DNA of 64,000 bases from NCBI GenBank assembly GCA_002387205.1, contig DGLA01000024.1, forward strand, positions 232,602 to 296,601, given 5' to 3'. The position numbers and the translations under genes were made by a program. Below, piece by piece: positions 32,080 to 41,782 of this stretch. This stretch comes from Stutzerimonas stutzeri. Its GTDB lineage: Bacteria; Pseudomonadota; Gammaproteobacteria; Pseudomonadales; Pseudomonadaceae. Below the pieces are notes generated by a model, which had not been told where the DNA came from, made no database searches, and saw nothing but the letters and a program-made list of their open reading frames with translations. Numbering within the stretch: the first letter of the stretch is position 1; every line of letters begins with the position of its first letter.

Positions 32080-34833
32080 GTGCTTAAAGACCTAGGAATA
32101 AAGAGTCGTGTGCTGGTGCTCATACTGCTGCCCAGCACTGTGCTGGCGGTCGCGCTCGGCGTCTATTTCACCTGGTTGCAGCTGTCGGAAATGCGCCATC
32201 AGCTCGACGAGCGCGGCCAGCTGATTGCCGAGCAATTGGCCCCGCTGGCCGCACCGGCCATGGCCCAGGGGTACGGCAAGCGTCTGCAGCGGATCCTCAA
32301 CCAGGTCCTCGACCAGCCCGACGTACGCGCCGTTTCGATTCTCGATACCGAGCGCAACCTGCTGGCTCACGCAGGGCCGAACATGATCACTCCGTCACCG
32401 CCGGCCGACCCCGAGGCGCTGACCCAGGTCAGCAGCATCGACGCCACGCGCATCCTCCTGCCGGTGCTGGGCAAGCATCTGAACCTGGCTGAGGACAACC
32501 CTGACAACGATCTGCGCCAGATTGGCTGGCTGGAGCTGGAGCTGTCGCACCAGGGCACCCTGTTACGCGGCTATCGCAGCCTGTTCACCAGTCTGCTGCT
32601 GATCGGCGCCGGGCTGATCATCACCGCCTTGCTGGCGTTGCGCATGAGTGCGGCCATCAGCAAACCCCTGCACAAGGTCAAGGTGGCCGTGGCGCAGCTC
32701 AAGGACGGTCACCTCGAAACCCGTCTCCCGCCGCTTGGCAGTCACGAGATGGACGAGGTCGCCGCGGGGATCAACCGCATGGCCGAGGCGCTGCTCGGCG
32801 CGCGCGAGGAGCTGCAGCAGAGCATCGACCAGGCGACTGAGGACGTGCAGCGGAACCTGGAAACCATCGAGATCCAGAACATCGAGCTGGATCTGGCGCG
32901 CAAGGAGGCGCTGGAAGCCAGCCGCATCAAGTCCGAGTTCCTGGCCAACATGAGCCACGAGATTCGCACGCCCCTCAATGGCATCCTCGGCTTTACCCAT
33001 CTGCTGCAGAAGAGCGACCTCACGCCGCGTCAGCAGGATTACCTGTCCACCATCGAAAAATCGGCCGACAGCCTGCTGGGCATCATCAACGAGATCCTCG
33101 ATTTCTCGAAGATCGAGGCCGGCAAGCTGGTACTCGACAGCATTCCGTTCAACCTGCGCGACCTCATCGAAGATACCTTGACCATCCTCGGGCCTGCGGC
33201 GCACGGCAAGCATCTGGAGTTGGTCAGCCTGGTCTATCGCGACACACCGCTGTCGCTGGTCGGCGACCCATTGCGCCTCAAACAGGTGCTGACCAATCTG
33301 GTCAGTAACGCCATCAAGTTCACCAACGAGGGGACCATCGTTGTCCGCGCCATGGTCGAGGATGAGCGTGCCGACCGGGCCCAGCTGCGCATCAGCGTGC
33401 AGGACACCGGTATCGGCCTGACCGATCAGGACCTGCGCATGCTGTTCCAGGCCTTCAGTCAGGCGGATAACTCCCTGTCCCGCCAGCCCGGCGGAACCGG
33501 GCTTGGGCTGGTGATTTCCAAGCGTCTGATCGAACAGATGGGAGGCGAGATTGGCGTCGACAGCATTCCCGATGAGGGTTCCGAATTCTGGATCAGCCTG
33601 AGCCTGCCGAAAGCCCGCGATGACATCGAGGACCTGCCGCGTGCCGCGTTGCTGGGGCGTAGGGTCGGGTTGCTGGAGCAACACCCGCTGGCCCGCCAGG
33701 CCTTGCAGCATCAGCTGGAAAGCTGCGGGCTGGAGGTGTTGAGCTTCGACACGCTGGACCAGTTGCAGCAGGCCGTGGATGCCGGCCGAACAAGCGAGGC
33801 ACCGATCGAGATCGCGGTGATCGGCGTGACCAGCCGCGAGATCGCACCGCAGCAGCTGTGCCAGCGTCTATGGGAGTTCGAGGGCTTGGGCTGCAAATGC
33901 ATCGTGCTCTGCCCGACCACCGAACAGGCGCACTATCATGAGGCGCTGCCCGAATCCCATACCCACACGCAGCTGCAAGGCAAACCGGCCTGTACACGGA
34001 AGCTGCAGCGCGTTCTTCTCGACCTGCTGCGCCCGCCCCAGGCTTTGATCGAAGCCCTGACAGTGCCAGATAGCCGGCCACCGCGAGTGCTCTGCGTCGA
34101 TGACAACCCGGCCAACCTGTTGCTGCTGGAGACCCTGCTGACCGACATGGGCGGTGAGGCCGAGGCGGTCAGCAGCGGCCAGGAAGCGCTGGAGGCGGTC
34201 AAGCGCAAGGCGTTCGATCTGGTCTTCATGGACGTGCAGATGCCCGGGATGGACGGGCGCCAGACCACCGAGGCGATCCGCCAATGGGAAGCCGACAGTG
34301 GGCAGCCGCCGCTGCCGATCATTGCGCTCACGGCGCATGCGCTGTCCAACGAGAAGCGCTCGCTGCTGCAGAGCGGGCTGGATGACTACCTGACCAAGCC
34401 GATCAGCGAGCGGCAACTGGCCCAGGTGGTTTTGAAATGGACCGGGCTGCCGCTTTCGCGCAGCTTTCTGGCCGCGCCACAGGAGATGCCAGCGGCGGAG
34501 AACAACCTCAAGGTGGTGGATGCCGAGGAAGGCTTGCGGTTGGCGGCCGGCAAGGCCGACCTCGCGGCAGACATGATGAGCATGCTGCTGGCCACTCTGG
34601 AGGACGACCGCCTGTCGATCAGGCAGGCGCGGCGCCTCGGTGACCAACAGGCGTTGATCGATCGCGTCCACCGCCTGCACGGTGCGACCCGTTACTGCGG
34701 CGTGCCGCAACTGCGCGCGGCCTGCGAACGCAGCGAAACCCTGCTCAAGCAGAATCACCCCAGCGCGGCCCAGGCACTGGATGAGCTCGACAACGCAATC
34801 GAACGCCTGGAATACGAGTCGCGAGTCGTCTGA
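32080..34833 (+). CDS. gacS: Hybrid sensor kinase GacS (BarA family)
   Basis: A 917-residue tripartite sensor kinase that activates GacA and, through RsmX/Y/Z-type small RNAs, controls secondary metabolism, biofilm and motility. In order: membrane helix 1 (about 11-31), periplasmic loop, helix 2 (about 166-188), HAMP, kinase with His293 (ANMSHEIRTPLNGI), ATPase (NLVSNAIKFTNEGT, GGTGLGLVISKRLI), a degenerate receiver-like linker, receiver with Asp718 (LVFMDVQMPGMDG) and C-terminal HPt with His867 (RVHRLHGATRYC). All three phosphotransfer residues are intact, so the gene appears functional; gacS is often mutated in laboratory lines. Starts at GTG. Confidence 0.96.
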   Translation: MLKDLGIKSRVLVLILLPSTVLAVALGVYFTWLQLSEMRHQLDERGQLIAEQLAPLAAPAMAQGYGKRLQRILNQVLDQPDVRAVSILDTERNLLAHAGPNMITPSPPADPEALTQVSSIDATRILLPVLGKHLNLAEDNPDNDLRQIGWLELELSHQGTLLRGYRSLFTSLLLIGAGLIITALLALRMSAAISKPLHKVKVAVAQLKDGHLETRLPPLGSHEMDEVAAGINRMAEALLGAREELQQSIDQATEDVQRNLETIEIQNIELDLARKEALEASRIKSEFLANMSHEIRTPLNGILGFTHLLQKSDLTPRQQDYLSTIEKSADSLLGIINEILDFSKIEAGKLVLDSIPFNLRDLIEDTLTILGPAAHGKHLELVSLVYRDTPLSLVGDPLRLKQVLTNLVSNAIKFTNEGTIVVRAMVEDERADRAQLRISVQDTGIGLTDQDLRMLFQAFSQADNSLSRQPGGTGLGLVISKRLIEQMGGEIGVDSIPDEGSEFWISLSLPKARDDIEDLPRAALLGRRVGLLEQHPLARQALQHQLESCGLEVLSFDTLDQLQQAVDAGRTSEAPIEIAVIGVTSREIAPQQLCQRLWEFEGLGCKCIVLCPTTEQAHYHEALPESHTHTQLQGKPACTRKLQRVLLDLLRPPQALIEALTVPDSRPPRVLCVDDNPANLLLLETLLTDMGGEAEAVSSGQEALEAVKRKAFDLVFMDVQMPGMDGRQTTEAIRQWEADSGQPPLPIIALTAHALSNEKRSLLQSGLDDYLTKPISERQLAQVVLKWTGLPLSRSFLAAPQEMPAAENNLKVVDAEEGLRLAAGKADLAADMMSMLLATLEDDRLSIRQARRLGDQQALIDRVHRLHGATRYCGVPQLRAACERSETLLKQNHPSAAQALDELDNAIERLEYESRVV

Positions 34834-34846
34834 CGGGGCTCGCACT

Positions 34847-34875
34847 CTGCCCGGCCGACAGGAATGGCCGGGCAG
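34847..34875. terminator. Bidirectional hairpin between gacS and ggt
   Basis: Perfect 10-bp arms CTGCCCGGCC and GGCCGGGCAG with a 9-base loop, placed between the convergent gacS and gamma-glutamyltransferase genes. No strong T-tract on either side, but position and symmetry fit a shared terminator. Confidence 0.65.
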
Positions 34876-34886
34876 TCCAGGCTAGC

Positions 34887-36683
34887 TCACTCGCCCATCA
34901 CCACGCCTTCGCGCCGTGGGTCGGCGCCACCGAACCAGCCCTTCTCGGTACGCTGGATCGCCTGCAGACCGCTGGTCATCTCCGTCTCGTTGATCGCGTG
35001 GCCGCGGGCTTTCAGCGCCTGCACGGTGCTGGCCGGGAAGCGGCCGGCCTCCAGTACCGTCGGGCCATTGAAACTGCCGAAGTTGGGCAGGTCGATGGCT
35101 CGCTGCGCGTCGAGCCCCCAGTCATACATGCCGAGCAGTGTTTTCGCGGTGAAGTGGATGATCGCTGCGCCGCCAGGGGAACCGAGGCTCGCCAGAAACC
35201 GTTCACCTGTGACGTCGAAAACCAGCGTGGGGCTCATGCTCGAGCGCGGGCGCTTGTCGGGTTCGACGCGATTGGCTACCGGTCGGCCCAGCGCGTCGTA
35301 GGGTTCGAAGGCGAAGTCGGTGAGTTCGTTGTTCAGCAGGTAGCCTCCTGCCAGGCCGGTGCCGCCGTCATTGAGCAGGCGCGAACCGAAGGCCTGTTCG
35401 ATGGTGGTCGTCATTGCCAGGGCGTTGCCTTCGGCATCGACGATGCTGATGTGGCTGGTGCCATATTCCGGCTGATCGGGCTGAGAGGCGAGGGCGATCG
35501 GCATGTCCCCCGGTTCTCCCGGCTCGGCGGTGCCCATGCTGCGCGGACCGATCAGGGCGGCGCGCTGCTCGAGATAGTCCGGCGCGAGCATGCTGTTCCA
35601 GGTGCGGCCCGGCACCGGCACGAAATCGGGGTCGGCCAGGTATTTGGCACGGTCGGCATAGGCCAGGCGCGAAGCCTCGGTGTAACGGTGCAGGAACTCG
35701 GCGGATGGCACGTTCTGATCGAGGGGCTGTAGCGGTGGCAGCTGCTCCAGCATGCCCAGGATCTGCATCTGGGTAATGTGGCCGGAAGAGGGTGGCGGGA
35801 AGCCGCAGACCTGATAGCGCTTCTGCCAGAGGGTGCAGATGGCGTCGCGCTGGCGTGGTTGGTAGCCCTCCAGATCATTCAGGCTGATGCGGCCCGGGTT
35901 GGTCGGGTGAGTGTTCACCTGCAGTACCAGCGACCGGGCGTTGGCGCCGGTGTAGAACGCATCGCTGCCGCGTGCGGCGATGTCCTTGAGCAGCGCGGCG
36001 AGGGCCGGATTGCGCAAGCGATGGCCGACGGGCAAAGGCTCGCCATCGTTCTGGTAGTAGAACGCCGCGGCTCGCGGGTCTTTGCGCAGGGCCGGGTCGC
36101 TGGCGAGCAGGCCATGCAGGCGCGGGCTGATCTCGAAACCTTCTTCAGCCAGTTCGATAGCCGGTTCGAACAAGGTGCTCCAGGGCAGCTTGCCGTACCT
36201 GTCGTGCGCGCGTTCGAGCATCCTGACCACCCCCGGCACGCCCACCGAGCGACCGCCCACGACCGCGTCGAGAAATGCCATCGGCTTGCCGTCTTCAGTC
36301 AGAAACAGTCGCTCGTCTACCGCTGCAGGTGCTGTCTCGCGCCCGTCCAGCGCTGCGATGTGTTCACCATCCCAATGCAGCAGGAAGGCACCGCCGCCAA
36401 GCCCGCTGGACTGCGGTTCGACCAGGCTCAACACCATCTGGACCGCTACGGCGGCGTCCATTGCGCTGCCGCCGGCCTTGAGTATCCGGTAGCCGGCCTC
36501 GGTTGCCAGTGGGTTGGCTGCGGCAACGGCGAAGCGCTCCAGGGCCCAGCCGGGTTTGGCCGAGTAGCCGCTGGACGCTTCCGGCGCAGGTGGGATTTCG
36601 CTGGACGGAGCGTCCGGCTGAGTACAGGCGGTGAGGCTGAACACCAGAATCGAGGGAACCAGGGCGGCTCGTCCAGAGTGCAT
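34887..36683 (-). CDS. ggt: Gamma-glutamyltransferase, lipoprotein form
   Basis: A 598-residue enzyme that hydrolyses glutathione or transfers its gamma-glutamyl group. It matures by self-cleavage before the catalytic threonine, here Thr409 in EYGTSHISIVDAEGNALAMT. Other signatures: NPLATEAGYRILKAGGSAMDAAVA, SSGLGGGAFLLHW and the oxyanion/carboxylate region MSPTLVFD...GSPGGAAII. The N-terminus MHSGRAALVPSILVFSLTAC ends in a lipobox (LTAC), so it is predicted to be a membrane-anchored lipoprotein rather than a free periplasmic enzyme. ATG at 36683 is chosen for AAGGA upstream and the signal peptide. Convergent with gacS. Confidence 0.94.
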   Translation of the reverse strand: MHSGRAALVPSILVFSLTACTQPDAPSSEIPPAPEASSGYSAKPGWALERFAVAAANPLATEAGYRILKAGGSAMDAAVAVQMVLSLVEPQSSGLGGGAFLLHWDGEHIAALDGRETAPAAVDERLFLTEDGKPMAFLDAVVGGRSVGVPGVVRMLERAHDRYGKLPWSTLFEPAIELAEEGFEISPRLHGLLASDPALRKDPRAAAFYYQNDGEPLPVGHRLRNPALAALLKDIAARGSDAFYTGANARSLVLQVNTHPTNPGRISLNDLEGYQPRQRDAICTLWQKRYQVCGFPPPSSGHITQMQILGMLEQLPPLQPLDQNVPSAEFLHRYTEASRLAYADRAKYLADPDFVPVPGRTWNSMLAPDYLEQRAALIGPRSMGTAEPGEPGDMPIALASQPDQPEYGTSHISIVDAEGNALAMTTTIEQAFGSRLLNDGGTGLAGGYLLNNELTDFAFEPYDALGRPVANRVEPDKRPRSSMSPTLVFDVTGERFLASLGSPGGAAIIHFTAKTLLGMYDWGLDAQRAIDLPNFGSFNGPTVLEAGRFPASTVQALKARGHAINETEMTSGLQAIQRTEKGWFGGADPRREGVVMGE

Positions 36684-36967
36684 GGCATGTTCCTTGTCTG
36701 AGGCGGTAGGAAATATGTAACTGTTTACAGGCCTAGACCACTGACCCCGGTATGCCAAGCCTGATCGCTGCGGACGGGAAAATTCCTCGTATGCTCACCA
36801 TGCTGTGCCGTTCGTCTGTCTGCTGCGCCGAAAGGGTACGGGGCGGGACGTAAAGCCTGTCGCTCCGGGGTACTGCGATGACGGACGCGAGGGTATCGCG
36901 GTCTGCCCGTGGCCGATGGTTGCCGGTATCATGTGCGCCTCTCCAAGGCTGTGCGGTCCCTCAAGCC

Positions 36968-37867
36968 ATGACAATTCAGTACCCGACCATCGCCGATTGC
37001 GTCGGCAACACCCCTCTGGTTCGCCTGCAGCGCCTGCCCGGTGAAACCAGCAATACCATCCTGGTAAAGCTCGAAGGCAACAATCCCGCTGGTTCGGTCA
37101 AGGACCGTCCCGCGCTGTCGATGATTGCCCGGGCCGAAGCTCGCGGTGATATCAAACCGGGCGATACGCTTATCGAAGCCACCTCCGGCAATACCGGTAT
37201 TGCCCTGGCCATGGCTGCGGCGATCAAGGGCTACAAGTTCATCCTGATCATGCCCGATAACTCCAGCGCCGAGCGCAAGGCGGCGATGACGGCCTACGGC
37301 GCCGAGCTGATTCTGGTGAGCAAGGAAGAGGGCATGGAAGGCGCCCGCGACCTGGCGGTAAAAATGGCAGCCGACGGACACGGCAAAGTGCTCGATCAGT
37401 TCGCCAACGGCGACAACCCGGAAGCCCACTTCACCAGTACCGGGCCGGAACTGTGGCAGCAGACTCAGGGCAGCATTACCCATTTCGTCAGTTCCATGGG
37501 CACTACCGGCACCATCATGGGCGTGTCGCGCTACCTCAAGCAGCAAAACTCGCAGATTCAGATCATCGGCCTGCAGCCTATGGAGGGCGCCGCTATCCCG
37601 GGCATCCGTCGCTGGCCGCAGGAATACCTTCCGAAGATCTACCAGGCCGAGCGCGTCGACCGCATCGTCGACATGGCCCAAGACGAAGCCGAACAGGTCA
37701 TGCGCCGGCTGGCCCGCGAAGAAGGCATCTTCTGTGGCGTGTCCTCCGGTGGCGCCGTGGCTGCCGCGCTGCGCCTGTCGCAGGAGGTCGAGAATGCGGT
37801 GATCGTAGCGATCATCTGCGACCGTGGAGATCGCTATCTGTCGACGGGCGTTTATGACCAGCCCTGA
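36968..37867 (+). CDS. cysM: Cysteine synthase B
   Basis: A 299-residue PLP enzyme that makes cysteine (or S-sulfocysteine with thiosulfate) from O-acetylserine. The PLP lysine is Lys45 in NPAGSVKDRPA; the substrate loop is EATSGNTGIALAMAA; the phosphate-binding loop is SSMGTTGTIMGVSRYL; the C-terminal part has GIFCGVSSGGAVAAAL. CysM-type GNNPAGSVKDR distinguishes it from CysK. The ATG at 36968 is chosen because MTIQYPTIADCVGNTPLVRL is the family N-terminus; upstream in-frame residues do not belong. First of a cysM-rlmD-relA-mazG run conserved in Pseudomonas. Confidence 0.96.
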   Translation: MTIQYPTIADCVGNTPLVRLQRLPGETSNTILVKLEGNNPAGSVKDRPALSMIARAEARGDIKPGDTLIEATSGNTGIALAMAAAIKGYKFILIMPDNSSAERKAAMTAYGAELILVSKEEGMEGARDLAVKMAADGHGKVLDQFANGDNPEAHFTSTGPELWQQTQGSITHFVSSMGTTGTIMGVSRYLKQQNSQIQIIGLQPMEGAAIPGIRRWPQEYLPKIYQAERVDRIVDMAQDEAEQVMRRLAREEGIFCGVSSGGAVAAALRLSQEVENAVIVAIICDRGDRYLSTGVYDQP

Positions 37868-37900
37868 TCGCGACCTGACGCTGCAAGGCGGTACCTGCTG

Positions 37901-39256
37901 ATGGCCAAGCGCAGCGGCGGTTTGCGCTTCCAGCCCAGCGGTGGCGAGAAGAAGCCGCAGATTCCGGTCGGCAAGAAGCAGCGGCTGAGCATTCAGCGGC
38001 TCGCCAATGATGGGCGCGGCATCGCCTTTCTCGACAACCGCACCTGGTTTGTCGAAGGCGCCTTGCCAGAAGAAGACGTCGAGGCACGCGTACTGAACGC
38101 GCGCAGCCAGATCGTCGAAGCCCGCACCGAGCGCGTGCTAACGGCCAGCGCCCGGCGGCGCGCCGAGCCGTGCCCGCATGCGCGGGTCTGCGGCGGTTGC
38201 AATCTGCAGCACCTGAGCGCGGCCGATCAACTCGAAATGAAACAGCGCAGCCTCGCCGAGCAGCTGTCCCGGGTGGCGGCGATCGAGCCACAGCAATGGG
38301 CAGCACCGCTTAGTGGCCCGGAGTTCGGCTATCGCCGTCGCGCACGGTTGGCGGTGCGTTGGGATAACAAGGCGCGGCGGCTGGACGTGGGCTTTCGTGC
38401 CAGTGCCAGCCAGGACATCGTCGCGATCCGCGAATGTCCGGTGCTGGTACAGCCCTTGCAAACGCTGTTGCCCGCGCTGATAGCCGTGTTGCATGAACTG
38501 GGCAAGCCGCAGGTGATCGGTCACCTGGAGTTGTTCAGCGGGACTTGCGAAGCGGTGCTGGTGCGCCATACCGCTGCGCTGTTGCCAGACGATCTGCAGC
38601 GTCTGACCGCCTTTTCTCTGGAGCACGGCGTGCAGCTCTGGCTGCAGGGCGAGGGTGCGCCACAGCCGCTGGACTCCGCGTACCGGCTGGGCTACCGCTT
38701 GCCCGCGTGGGATCTGGAGCTGGCCTGGCGACCCGGCGACTTCGTCCAGGTCAACGCACCGGTAAACGAAGCGATGGTCGCGCAGGCACTGGACTGGCTG
38801 GCGCCAAAGGCAGGCGAGCGGGTGCTCGATCTGTTCTGCGGGCTGGGCAATTTCAGCCTGCCTCTGGCGCGTCTTGGTGCGCAGGTGGTCGCAGTGGAAG
38901 GCGTCGCGGAAATGGTCGAGCGCGCGCGCACCAATGCGGAGCACAACCGGCTGGAGGGTGCGCACTTTTATCAGGCGGACCTGTCGAAGCCGCTTGTTCA
39001 GGCGCAGTGGGCCGAAGGTGGCTTCGCAGCGGTACTGCTCGATCCGCCGCGCGATGGTGCGTTGGAAATTGTGCAGCAGATGGCGACTTTAGGTGCACGG
39101 CGCGTGGTCTATGTATCGTGCAATCCTGCAACGCTGGCGCGCGATGCAGCTGAGTTGGTTGGGCAGGGCTATCGATTGAAGCAGGCAGGCGTGCTGGACA
39201 TGTTTCCGCAGACGGCGCACGTCGAGGCCATGGCACTCTTCGAGCGGCCCGCGTAG
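37901..39256 (+). CDS. rlmD: 23S rRNA (uracil-1939-C5)-methyltransferase
   Basis: A 451-residue SAM- and Fe-S-dependent enzyme that makes m5U1939 in 23S rRNA. An N-terminal TRAM domain (SIQRLANDGRGIAFLDNRTW), then the 4Fe-4S cysteine set CPHARVCGGC near 88-97, an intermediate domain, and a C-terminal methyltransferase domain with LDLFCGLGNFSLPLA, LLDPPRDGA and catalytic SCNPATLARD. AAGGCGG lies ahead of the ATG. It follows cysM by 33 bases and likely shares its transcript. Confidence 0.96.
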   Translation: MAKRSGGLRFQPSGGEKKPQIPVGKKQRLSIQRLANDGRGIAFLDNRTWFVEGALPEEDVEARVLNARSQIVEARTERVLTASARRRAEPCPHARVCGGCNLQHLSAADQLEMKQRSLAEQLSRVAAIEPQQWAAPLSGPEFGYRRRARLAVRWDNKARRLDVGFRASASQDIVAIRECPVLVQPLQTLLPALIAVLHELGKPQVIGHLELFSGTCEAVLVRHTAALLPDDLQRLTAFSLEHGVQLWLQGEGAPQPLDSAYRLGYRLPAWDLELAWRPGDFVQVNAPVNEAMVAQALDWLAPKAGERVLDLFCGLGNFSLPLARLGAQVVAVEGVAEMVERARTNAEHNRLEGAHFYQADLSKPLVQAQWAEGGFAAVLLDPPRDGALEIVQQMATLGARRVVYVSCNPATLARDAAELVGQGYRLKQAGVLDMFPQTAHVEAMALFERPA

Positions 39257-39355
39257 TTCAGTTTTTTTGACAGGCGATCGGCCTGTGGTTCAACCGACCG
39301 GCTCCAAGAAAGCCGGCGTATTCGGCGCAGATGATGCGTAGAGGGAAGGTAATAG

Positions 39356-41602
39356 ATGGTCCAGGTCAGAGCGCTTCAGCCGATCAATACCGACGGCAGC
39401 ATCAACCTCGATGGCTGGCTCGATCATGTGCTGGGGATGGACCCGGCACTCGACCGCGACGCACTCAAGCAGGCCTGCGAGTTCGCCCGAACGGCGGAAC
39501 AGCAGGCCAACGCGGCACAGAATCTCTGGAGCGAAGGCACCTCCAGCTACCAGATCGGGCTGGAGATCGCAGAAATTCTCGCCGACCTCAAGCTCGACCA
39601 GGACAGCCTGGTGGCCGCGGTGATCTACCGCGGCGTACGCGAAGGCAAGATCCAGCTGTCCGAGGTGCATCAGCGGTTCGGCTCGGTGGTGGCCAAGCTG
39701 ATCGAGGGCGTGCTGCGCATGGCGGCCATCAGCGACAGCCTCAACCCGCGCGAATCGCTGGTGCTGGGCACCCAGACCCAGGTGGAAAATCTGCGCAAGA
39801 TGCTGGTGGCCATGGTCGACGACGTGCGTGTCGCGCTGATCAAGCTGGCCGAGCGAACCTGTGCCATCCGTGCGGTCAAGAATGCCGATGACGACAAGCG
39901 TCATCGCGTCGCCCGCGAAGTGTTCGACATCTATGCCCCGCTGGCCCACCGCCTGGGCATCGGTCACATCAAGTGGGAGCTGGAGGACCTGTCCTTCCGC
40001 TACCTTGAACCCGAGCAGTACAAACAGATCGCCCAGCTGCTGCATGAACGCCGGCTGGATCGTGAGCAGTACATCCAGAGCGTTGTGCAGCAACTCAAGG
40101 ACGAACTGACCGCCACCGGGATTCATCCCGAAATCGACGGGCGGGCCAAACACATCTATTCGATCTGGCGAAAGATGCAGAAGAAGGGCCTGCAGTTCAG
40201 TCAGATCTACGACGTTCGCGCCGTCCGTGTGCTGGTACCCGAAGTGCGCGATTGCTACACGGCGCTGGGTATCGTGCACACGCTGTGGCGGCACATTCCC
40301 AAGGAGTTCGACGACTACATCGCCAACCCCAAGGAAAACGGCTACCGCTCGCTGCACACCGCGGTGCTCGGGCCGGAAGGCAAGGTGCTGGAAGTGCAGA
40401 TCCGCACCCAGGCCATGCACGAAGAGGCCGAACTTGGCGTTTGCGCGCACTGGCGCTACAAGGGCACCGACGTAAAAGCCACCTCCAACCATTACGAGGA
40501 AAAGATTTCCTGGCTGCGCCAGGTGCTCGAATGGCACGAGGAACTAGGCGACATCGGCGGCCTGGCGGACCAGCTGCGCGTCGATATAGAGCCGGATCGC
40601 GTCTATGTATTCACCCCGGACGGCCATGCCATCGACCTGCCCAAGGGCGCCACACCGCTGGACTTCGCCTATCGCGTGCATACCGAGATCGGCCATAACT
40701 GCCGCGGCGCCAAGATCAATGGCCGCATCGTGCCGCTCAACTACAGCCTGCAGACCGGCGAGCAGGTCGAGATCATTACCAGCAAGCACGGCTCGCCGAG
40801 CCGCGACTGGCTGAACCCCAACCTGGGCTACATCACCACCTCGCGCTCGCGGGCGAAGATCGTCCACTGGTTCAAGCTCCAGGCGCGCGACCAGAACGTC
40901 GCGGCCGGCAAGGCGCTGCTGGAGCGCGAACTGGGCCGCCTCGATCTGCCGCCGGTGGACTTCGACAAACTGGCGGAAAAGGCGAACCTGAAGACCGCAG
41001 AAGACATGTTCGCCGCGCTCGGTGCAGGCGATCTGCGTCTGGCTCAGCTGGTCAACCATGCCCAGCAATTGGTTGAGCCGGATACCCATGATGATGACCA
41101 GCTCGAGCTGATCCCCAAGCGCTCCACCAGCACCAAGCCTGGCAAGCGCGGCGACGTGCAGATCCAGGGGGTCGGCAATCTGCTAACCCAGATGGCGGGC
41201 TGCTGCCAACCGCTGCCGGGCGACACTATCGTCGGCTACATCACCCTCGGACGCGGCGTCAGCATTCACCGCCAGGACTGCGCCTCGGTGCTGCAGCTGG
41301 CCGGACGTGAGCCGGAGCGGATCATCCAGGTCAGCTGGGGCCCGATCCCCGAGAAGACCTATCCGGCGGATATCAGCATTCGTGCCTATGACCGTTCCGG
41401 TCTGCTGCGGGACGTCTCGCAGATCCTGCTCAACGAGCGAATCAATGTTCTGGCCGTCAACACCCGCTCGAACAAGGAAGACAGCACAGCGCAGATGACA
41501 CTGACCATCGAGATACCCGGGCTGGATGCGCTGGGGCGGCTGCTCAGCCGGATATCGCAGCTGCCCAACATTATCGAGGCCAAGCGCCAGAGAACGAGTT
41601 AG
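39356..41602 (+). CDS. relA: GTP pyrophosphokinase ((p)ppGpp synthetase I)
   Basis: A 748-residue ribosome-associated stringent factor. The N-terminal hydrolase-like domain lacks the HD pair, as in all RelA, so it only synthesises (p)ppGpp. The synthetase domain includes GRAKHIYSIWRKMQKKG and YDVRAVRVLVPEVRDCY; then TGS (VYVFTPDGHAIDLPKGATPL), a helical part, the zinc-finger-like MAGCCQPLPGDTIVGYI and a C-terminal ACT domain (RAYDRSGLLRDVSQILLN). Length matches the Pseudomonas protein. It would link amino-acid starvation to transcription. Downstream of rlmD. Confidence 0.97.
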   Translation: MVQVRALQPINTDGSINLDGWLDHVLGMDPALDRDALKQACEFARTAEQQANAAQNLWSEGTSSYQIGLEIAEILADLKLDQDSLVAAVIYRGVREGKIQLSEVHQRFGSVVAKLIEGVLRMAAISDSLNPRESLVLGTQTQVENLRKMLVAMVDDVRVALIKLAERTCAIRAVKNADDDKRHRVAREVFDIYAPLAHRLGIGHIKWELEDLSFRYLEPEQYKQIAQLLHERRLDREQYIQSVVQQLKDELTATGIHPEIDGRAKHIYSIWRKMQKKGLQFSQIYDVRAVRVLVPEVRDCYTALGIVHTLWRHIPKEFDDYIANPKENGYRSLHTAVLGPEGKVLEVQIRTQAMHEEAELGVCAHWRYKGTDVKATSNHYEEKISWLRQVLEWHEELGDIGGLADQLRVDIEPDRVYVFTPDGHAIDLPKGATPLDFAYRVHTEIGHNCRGAKINGRIVPLNYSLQTGEQVEIITSKHGSPSRDWLNPNLGYITTSRSRAKIVHWFKLQARDQNVAAGKALLERELGRLDLPPVDFDKLAEKANLKTAEDMFAALGAGDLRLAQLVNHAQQLVEPDTHDDDQLELIPKRSTSTKPGKRGDVQIQGVGNLLTQMAGCCQPLPGDTIVGYITLGRGVSIHRQDCASVLQLAGREPERIIQVSWGPIPEKTYPADISIRAYDRSGLLRDVSQILLNERINVLAVNTRSNKEDSTAQMTLTIEIPGLDALGRLLSRISQLPNIIEAKRQRTS

Positions 41603-41667
41603 AGCAGCTTCCAACTGGACGCCTGAAGCTGGAAGTAAAAGCGGCGCGGTGTCAGGCTTCCAGCACC

Positions 41668-41740
41668 GTAGGGTGGGATGTCGTTTTTTACATCCACCAT
41701 GACGACGCTGCGGTGGATGGGTGAAGCGTCATCCACCTAC
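41668..41740. repeat. Inverted REP pair (BIME) between relA and mazG
   Basis: Two GTAG-headed palindromes face each other: plus-strand GTAGGGTGGGATGTCG...CATCCACC (41668-41698) and minus-strand GTAGGTGGATGACGCTTCAC (41713-41740). Together they can form a cruciform or a longer hairpin in the transcript. The second lacks two bases in its head (CCTAC). The pair lies 66 bases past relA and 42 before mazG. Confidence 0.85.
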
Positions 41741-41782
41741 GTTGGCGCCAGCTTCGATTTCCAAGTGTCACCGAGGAATCCC